This document shows positions 8,891-13,670 of a DNA stretch of 13,670 nucleotides, in pieces. Each line of letters starts with the position of its first letter. Positions within the stretch are counted from its first letter, which is position 1. The position numbers and the translations under genes are program-made. Under the pieces are notes generated by a model. It was not told the origin of the DNA. It made no database searches and saw nothing but the letters and a program-made list of their open reading frames with translations. The stretch lies in assembly GCA_003024985.2 (NCBI GenBank), contig PXIH01S0004234.1; one strand, given 5' to 3'. Origin of the DNA: Euperipatoides rowelli. Its lineage: Eukaryota; Onychophora; Udeonychophora; Euonychophora; Peripatopsidae.

Positions 8891-9133
8891 CCTGCATACA
8901 TTAAATTTGATACATTTATATGTAGTGGCAAAATTAGCGTCTATACTTTTAGATTGAAGTAGGTGATTTGCTCAGGATAAGTTTCTAGACTACAGTAATT
9001 TAAAACTCACATTTCATTAGGGGTAATAACAAATTTAGCATATCTCTCATTTTTGTTGATTGAAGCCTCACATATTTTAAGAAACTTGATGCTTAAAATT
9101 TAATTTGTATTCTATAATTTAAATATAGAAATT

Positions 9134-9160
9134 GTGTCTTATACAAAGGTAAATATGGTT
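9134..9160 (+). repeat. Inverted relative of the 4676-4702 repeat
   Basis: gtgtcttatacaa is identical over 13 bases to the complement of the repeat at 4676-4703. The alignment extends to about 22 of 28 positions through a GAAAACATGGT or TAAATATGGT end. It may be the end of another copy of the same old DNA-transposon family. It could also be one inward-facing end of a larger element spanning 4676-9160. Confidence 0.4.
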
Positions 9161-9303
9161 TAGCAGATGCAAAACTAAAGCAGAAGCTGCTAACTTTATA
9201 TTGCACTGTGTATTAAATGCACTCAATGTTTTAAAGTTAAGATTACAATTTATCTTGAACAGTAAACAGGGTTAAGTCATATGGCTTCTACCTCTTGTTG
9301 CAG

Positions 9304-9378
9304 TTAACTCTAAAAGAACTCCGAACGCTGAATCTCTAAATTGTCTCTGGTTTCCTCTTCAGTCAAATTCAAAAGGAG
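9304..9378 (+). CDS. Candidate internal coding exon (75 bases, phase 1-1)
   Basis: The acceptor is a pyrimidine-rich cttctacctcttgttgcag ending with AG at 9302-9303. The donor is AAGGAG|GTGAGA at 9379, a strong metazoan consensus. Of the three phases only phase 1 is open (two bases, then NSKRTPNAESLNCLWFPLQ and SNSKG). The exon is a multiple of three, so it can be skipped without a frameshift. GC is clearly higher than the flanks. A second pyrimidine tract with CAG inside the exon (tttcctcttcag, AG 9361-9362) could serve as an alternative acceptor, giving a 16-base microexon starting in phase 0. The translation is polar and looks disordered, and no domain is recognised. Its end phase matches the start of the candidates at 11621 and 12659. 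Confidence 0.42.
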
Positions 9379-9399
9379 GTGAGAAAGACTTAGCCTTCT

Positions 9400-9720
9400 A
9401 ATTCCATAAACTGCTCAATATTCATTTTTATAGCTCTCTTCAAAATTTATATTTGTCACAAAATTAATCCACATTCTTCTCATCATATCTTGTTCATTTT
9501 ATTGCAATGTATCATTTAATTTTTATTGATGTTTTAATATGTATTCTTTTATTCTATTTGCTTTTGTTCATTCTATTTTTATTTTTACTGAGTGTGAAAT
9601 ATTTTTCATGTAATTTATTGTTTTTATGGTATTTTTATTTATAATTGTATTAGCCTATGTCGTGCATTGTTAAATTCATTTTCAGAAATCAAAAAAATAA
9701 AATAACTTACAATATAATGT
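9400..9720 (+). other. T-rich stretch ending in A-rich tail; possible LINE 3' remnant
   Basis: The stretch is T-rich on the + strand and ends in aaatcaaaaaaataaaataa (9687-9706). The passage gtattagcctatgtcgtgca just before it has the style of insect or invertebrate LINE 3' UTRs. No coding remnant can be recovered upstream, so this is a weak suggestion. It may be ordinary intron sequence. Confidence 0.2.
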
Positions 9721-9899
9721 ATAATAGATCACACTTATTTATCTGTTTATAAAAAGTAAATATTTTTGGTTTTGATGATTATTTAAGAGGATTGGACTCA
9801 AAAATTATGAATTAACTCTTTTGTCATCACTACAGAATCTTTATAGTTGGGAAATGGCAGACTACGTCAGTTTGTTTATCAGAAGTTTATTTTAAAGAT

Positions 9900-10055
9900 G
9901 AGCCTACAGCTTTTCACTTGTCCTACTATTTTGGTTCATAATTTTTGCTCCACTTCCTATACCTCTCTTCCGGGCAAACTTGATTTGGAGCATGGTTCAG
10001 GATATGTAGGCTCTTTATTCTGAATCTAGTCCAGATGAGATGATGAGCTGGACTA
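9900..10055. repeat. Two small inverted repeats
   Basis: gagcctaca (9900-9908) is the exact complement of tgtaggctc (10005-10013), around a 96-base loop. Immediately after, tagtccag (10027-10034) is the exact complement of ctggacta (10048-10055), with a 13-base loop. This local region is less AT-rich than its flanks. Whether the hairpins are transcribed or functional cannot be told. Confidence 0.45.
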
Positions 10056-10381
10056 CTTTGGGACATTTTTTTATTGGACAGTCATTAATTTAATAGTACT
10101 TGATTGATTAAATGATTTGAACTCATTTAATTAATCATATTTATACAAAAAAATTAATGGATGAAAAAAATATATACCTTATCTTATACAGCTTATTCTA
10201 TTTTATAAATAGTTGGGAATTTGTTATTGAAACGATATTAATTTTGAAGTTTAGCAAGATACAGAGGGATGCTAAATTGTATCAATTATAATACACATTT
10301 ACATAAATTTAAGTTGCTCTCAAATAAATACACTATAGTGAAAAGTTTAGAAAATTTATTTATTGACTATACTTCATTTAA

Positions 10382-10421
10382 GTGTGTGTGTGGGGGGGGG
10401 GGGTTGGGGGGGGGGTAGGGG
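10382..10421 (+). repeat. (TG)n plus long G tracts, G-quadruplex-capable
   Basis: A short GT run leads into G12 (10392-10403), tt, G10 (10406-10415), ta, G4 (10418-10421). Several runs of three or more G with short gaps satisfy the usual G-quadruplex pattern on the + strand. Exact lengths in a draft assembly are doubtful. Confidence 0.8.
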
Positions 10422-11092
10422 ATAGAGAGTTTGTATTATTAAATTGTTTTCTATTTTGAATAATGACAAATAATTCTAAAATTGCTTATATATGTAATTC
10501 ATAAATTAAAATGTTGACTTTTGACTGAGTTATTATGGGCCATCTAAACTATAGCACCTCATTAAATAACCTTTTTTTTTAAAAAAAAATTAAATTTGTG
10601 GGTTTTTTTAAATTCAAAAATAATTTTTTTTTAAATGTTTGTAATGAAATTAATGCTAGCTAATTCAGGTGCGAATTTTTGCTAATTTTTGTAATTAAGA
10701 TTAGAGAGATGATGATTCTCTCCCCGTGCAATTTCCACATTCCTTAACCATTTTGCACAATTTTTGGCTATATATTATCATTAAATTCAGTAAATCTTCC
10801 GCTAAAGTTAAATGTTTCTTATGATTTTCCTTAATCTCGTAACTATGTCATTACATGACCTTGGTAAATCTATTATATTCTTGGAAAATTTATATTAGGG
10901 TACTTAAAAAAAAATGGTAGAAATTGTAGACTAAATAGCCATGATGAGTAGGCGATGTTGTATATTCAAGATGGTGCTCTGGATGCCATTTTAACTATGT
11001 ACATTTTTTTAATACAATAAAAAAGAGCCAAACTAGATATTGGAAAAAGTTATAGTTTAGAAACTCATTTTATGCAGTTTAATTGTTTAGGT

Positions 11093-11398
11093 CAAGGATC
11101 GGCAAACTGCGTCTCGCTAGCCACATGCGGCTCTTTGGGTAATTTTGTGCGGCTCTTAAACATAAATTAAAAGTTAAAATAAAACTACATTATATTGATT
11201 TGTAAAAAAAAATGTTTTCACAAAGCATGTGATTTCATTTGTATTATAAAATAGCACATTTTTGACGGCATGTCTACAGTGCCTACAACAGGACAAAAAC
11301 ACGCTATGCACGCCTACGCTAGTCTGAGTTATGGCTTTCTAAACAATTTTGTGACGGATATGTTGGGTGCTACTGTCTCCAAAGTTTGCCGACCCCTG
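11093..11398. mobile_element. hAT-type MITE (306 bases) with 8-base TSD
   Basis: The left end CAAGGATCGGCAAACT and the complement of the right end CAGGGGTCGGCAAACT agree at 14 of 16 positions. The flanks gtttaggt (11085-11092) and gtttaggc (11399-11406) agree at 7 of 8, the target-site size of hAT elements. Inside, near the left end, is gccacatgcggctctttgg, then a second tgcggctctt. This is a recognisable style shared by many animal hAT MITEs with CAGGGGTCGGCAA ends. No transposase is encoded. Divergence between the ends and between the duplicated target sites shows an old insertion. Confidence 0.88.
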
Positions 11399-11620
11399 GT
11401 TTAGGCACATAGTAAACAATCAAATTTGTTACTCTCCTGTCATGCTTAAGTCATATTTGCCCTGAGTTTGGCAAATAACTTTAATATTTGATTAACTTTG
11501 TTCATATTATTTTAACAAAGGGGATTACATGTATAGAATGTATTGTTCTAATTTAATTGATAATTTTTGAATATGTTTTCACTTTATATCCCTTTGTTAT
11601 TTTTCTTTTGTATTCTTTAG

Positions 11621-11695
11621 CTTCAAATCTTTATAATTATATTTTGATGAGAGGACAAACTCCCGACCACTCTGCATTGATGAACCAAAATAACA
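11621..11695 (+). CDS. Candidate internal coding exon (75 bases, phase 1-1)
   Basis: The acceptor is a strong pyrimidine tract ending ttttgtattctttag (AG 11619-11620). The donor is AACA|GTAATT at 11696. Only phase 1 is open; after two bases the translation includes SNLYNYILMRGQTPDHSALM then NQNN. The other two phases hit stops within the first nine codons. Length 75 preserves the frame if skipped. Its start phase fits the donor at 9378 and its end phase fits the acceptor at 12658. The donor lacks the usual AG before GT and is the weak point. If that donor is not used, the frame stops at TAA 11708-11710 and this could be a terminal exon. The protein is not recognised; it is rich in Asn, with Met and Tyr. 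Confidence 0.4.
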
Positions 11696-12186
11696 GTAAT
11701 TACCGTTATTAATTCAATTTTTTTTAACAATAAATTATTTATTTTGTTTATTTAATTTTATACTTTATGATTTAATTATAAGTGAATTAATAAGTCATTT
11801 TCTTACAAATGGATGTCTGTAATTATCAAAATTTTTAAAGTAAATTTTGACTACCGGTATGTAATATTTTAAGAGTTTCATATAAATTAAATTATTTGTA
11901 CATCTACTTTGTACAATTTTTTTTAATATCTGTCAACTGATAGAATTAATAACTCCACAATTTATACCCATTCACTCTGGAAATTAGTATGAGGAATATT
12001 ACACAAGCATCTTGTATACTTATAAAATACTTTCACTCAATATTGTACAAATTTAATAATACCTGGCAACGGAAATTCTTTCCAAGTATAAAGCTAGGAC
12101 ATAAAGTTTATCAAAGTTAAGCTAGTGACGTCCCAATTGTTTATTTTTATTTTTGAGTTGAAGTTGATTAAATTCTTTCCTTAGTT

Positions 12187-12407
12187 CAGTGTTTTCCAAA
12201 CTGAGTGTTGGGACACACTAGTGTGTCACTCATCACTCATAAGGGAGTCACTTCCCAAAGCATACATATTATAATATTTTATACAATCAAAGTTTTAATA
12301 TATTTTTAAAAAATAAAGTAAACACACCTACAATACTCTCAACTCTACTGGGTGTCACAATTTATTTGTCAGGGTGTCACAACAGAAAAATAGTTTGGAA
12401 ACCACTG
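12187..12407. mobile_element. hAT-type MITE (221 bases) with perfect 8-base TSD
   Basis: The left end CAGTGTTTTCCAAACT and the complement of the right end CAGTGGTTTCCAAACT agree at 15 of 16 positions. ccttagtt is duplicated exactly at 12179-12186 and 12408-12415. The left arm carries the palindrome acacactagtgtgt (12213-12226). Both arms carry GTGTCAC words, the layout common in animal hAT MITEs with CAGTGGTTC-type ends. It encodes nothing and would have been mobilised by another hAT element. The intact duplication suggests it is younger than the copy at 11093. Confidence 0.93.
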
Positions 12408-12658
12408 CCTTAGTTAAATAGATATTTTTCAACTTTGATAAATGTACCAGTGTGATAAATAATATATGGTAATTCCAAAAAATTTAATGACGGATTGTCT
12501 ATTTTATTATTGCTATTTTCAGAGAAAATTTCCCAAGTCATTAATTCCTCTCTAACTTTTCTTATATCCATTTAGACACTTGTTTGATAACAATTAAAAA
12601 CTTAAATATTTTAGAATTTAAATATTTCATTCATTCTAATTCTTCGTATCTGTTTCAG

Positions 12659-12739
12659 CAGCTCATCCCAGGTCACCGTTTGAAACTGGACCTCATCATA
12701 ATACATTTATTTCACAAAATGCAGGCTTAGGTATGGAAA
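12659..12739 (+). CDS. Candidate internal coding exon (72 or 81 bases, phase 1-1)
   Basis: A possible branch site (ttctaat, 12634-12640) and a pyrimidine-rich run lead to TTTCAGCAG, a tandem NAGNAG acceptor (AG at 12657-12658 and 12660-12661). After CA, the phase 1 translation reads AHPRSPFETGPHHNTFISQN then AGLG. Two donors give lengths divisible by three: CTTAG|GTATGG (exon ends 12730, 72 bases) and GGAAA|GTAAGC (ends 12739, 81 bases). Both end in phase 1. The other acceptor of the NAGNAG pair removes one codon and keeps the frame. GC is well above the flanks. Pro/His/Asn/Ser-rich composition suggests a disordered segment of a larger protein. I do not recognise it. Confidence 0.45.
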
Positions 12740-13110
12740 GTAAGCTTATAGTATGTAAATAATAAGTATATGTTTCAATGCATAAGTTTATAATTAATTT
12801 ATAAGATTGAATTCTCAAACTTGCTGCAGTAAACTTGTTAAAATACAGTAATATTGACTGTTTTAAAACTGAATAATATAATTTTGTTTAAAAAAAATGA
12901 AATAAAAGTCTTAGGATTACTTTACACTGTCTACTCTTATGATACTTGTTGCAAGAGACGTAATATTAACAGTTTAACCACCCAATTGAATTCTAGTCTG
13001 CTGGCAGTGCACAAATATGCTTTATCCCTCTTCCTGTTGAGCATTAGCATACTTTTAGATTTCATCAGTAAATGAACATTTTCGGAATATTAAGAAATTT
13101 GTTATATTTG
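12740..13110. other. AT-rich stretch, one doubtful exon-like segment
   Basis: A plus-strand open frame here (12854-13075, TTG start) has no recognisable product. The part 13008-13067 is flanked by AG and GTAAAT, is 60 bases long and open in phase 1. However, its acceptor is poor and the translation is a plain hydrophobic run, so it is not called as an exon. Confidence 0.4.
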
Positions 13111-13333
13111 GTTTAAAACCATAAAGTAAGGAATTTTAAAAGTTACATTTTTAAAAAGAAAAAAACCAAAGAAAGCAATAGACATTGCATTGAAGAATGT
13201 CATTATGGGACGGTTAATACCTATTAACCGTCCCATAATGCAATATGCGGTCAGCCGAAACGGTTTCACATGAAAGCATAACGGTAGAGATGAAAGGCCA
13301 CTCTACTATAATTCCTTACTCTATGTTTAAAAC
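13111..13333. repeat. Imperfect inverted repeat enclosing a palindrome
   Basis: The left arm 13111-13135 (gtttaaaacc... gtaaggaatt) pairs with the complement of 13310-13333, with one gap and a few mismatches. The inner 15 bases, at[a/g]agtaaggaatt with its neighbours, match almost exactly. The 40-base palindrome at 13201-13240 lies between the arms. It may be an old foldback MITE, but no target-site duplication was found. Confidence 0.4.
13201..13240. repeat. Near-perfect 40-base palindrome
   Basis: cattatgggacggttaata (13201-13219) is followed, after two C, by its exact complement (13222-13240). The 19-base stems with no mismatch and a two-base centre could form a cruciform or, in RNA, a tight hairpin. 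It is more GC-balanced than the surroundings. Confidence 0.92.
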
Positions 13334-13499
13334 ATGGTAAGCAGTCATTTTGTCCTTTGAGGGCATATTTATTTGTCACTCGTAGTTGAATGAGTCATGT
13401 TATATCGGTTCCTTCAATAAAAGCATTGTTATTTCAAATGATTGTCAATTTTGTTTCAATTTAACTGCAACTGCCATATTGATTTAAAGTTAAGTTATT

Positions 13500-13640
13500 C
13501 TGCAGCTGGGTTAAAATTAGACCCCTCAGCCGCCGCCGTTAGCCGCCATCGCCGTAAAAATAGTTTAAGCCGAAATGCAGCCAAATTTTTATGGCTAAGC
13601 CATCAGCCTAAATTTGTGGCTAGCCGCCTTAAATTTAAAC
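13500..13640. repeat. GC-rich AGCC/GGCT-rich segment, probable interspersed repeat
   Basis: Against strongly AT-rich flanks this segment carries cagccgccgccgttagccgcc (13528-13548), then repeated AGCC and GGCT words that pair locally (agcca/tggct 13579-13594; ggct/agcc 13591-13608). A second tagccgcc lies at 13621-13628. gggttaaaattagaccc at 13508-13524 is close to a palindrome. This looks like part of a repeat family, but the window ends before another end is seen. The open frame 13442-13663 across it is probably accidental. Confidence 0.4.
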
Positions 13641-13670
13641 TCAAAACAATTTTTTTAAAATAAGATATTT

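Larger units (their letters stand above)
9721..11084. other. AT-rich stretch between candidate exons, no gene supported
   Basis: This is probably intron DNA. It holds nested short inverted repeats around 9900-10055, a TG/G-rich tract (10382-10421) and a T9A9 junction (10572-10589). No open frame of note, splice-flanked segment or terminal repeats were seen. Confidence 0.5.

Noticed and set aside
13008-13067. 60-base phase 1 exon-like segment after CTGGCAG with a GTAAAT donor
   Set aside because: Weak pyrimidine tract, no AG before the donor, and a featureless hydrophobic translation; such segments arise easily by chance in AT-rich DNA.
13442-13663. 73-codon plus-strand open frame
   Set aside because: It starts at a TTG and runs through the GC-rich AGCC/GGCT repeat segment. 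The few stops follow from composition.

Overview
The window is eukaryotic nuclear DNA, almost certainly from an invertebrate animal and possibly an arthropod; the host guess rests only on the mix of transposons and is weak. It is very AT-rich by eye (roughly 70% A+T), full of A/T homopolymers, and carries one unresolved base (N, 2533), as a draft assembly would. No bacterial-style genes, rRNA, tRNA or CRISPR array are seen.

Layout. (1) Positions 1 to about 3058 are one decayed non-LTR retrotransposon of the CR1/L2/Jockey type on the + strand. Its remains run in order: AP-like endonuclease, linker, reverse transcriptase, C-terminal domain, and a 3' UTR with a small hairpin and an AAT-rich tail. 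Frameshifts, stops and small deletions break it in every domain. (2) Positions 3510-4225 form a block that is clearly less AT-rich. It contains a stop-free frame (open 3544-3867) with no ATG at its head, behind a pyrimidine-rich tract, and an AATAAA about 330 bases after the stop. It may be a terminal exon or an unrecognised repeat. (3) Positions 4226-9300 are mostly featureless AT-rich DNA. They hold two diverged copies of a short repeat (4551-4740), an inverted relative of it (9134-9160), a weak exon candidate (7265) and a non-autonomous hAT-like element (8335-8890) whose interior is a tandem array of a ~53-base unit. (4) Positions 9300-12740 hold three short segments (9304-9378, 11621-11695, 12659-12739) that look like + strand coding exons. 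Each has a splice acceptor, a donor, a single long open phase and locally raised GC, and all three begin and end in phase 1. Two more hAT-type MITEs with clear target-site duplications lie between them (11093-11398, 12187-12407). (5) Positions 13100-13670 hold a near-perfect 40-base palindrome inside a larger inverted repeat, then a GC-rich AGCC/GGCT-rich segment running off the window.

The simplest reading is that the right two thirds is intron sequence of a + strand host gene with small, in-frame, possibly alternative exons, peppered with old transposon copies. I do not recognise the encoded protein. The exon calls are predictions from sequence signals alone; the transposon calls are much firmer.
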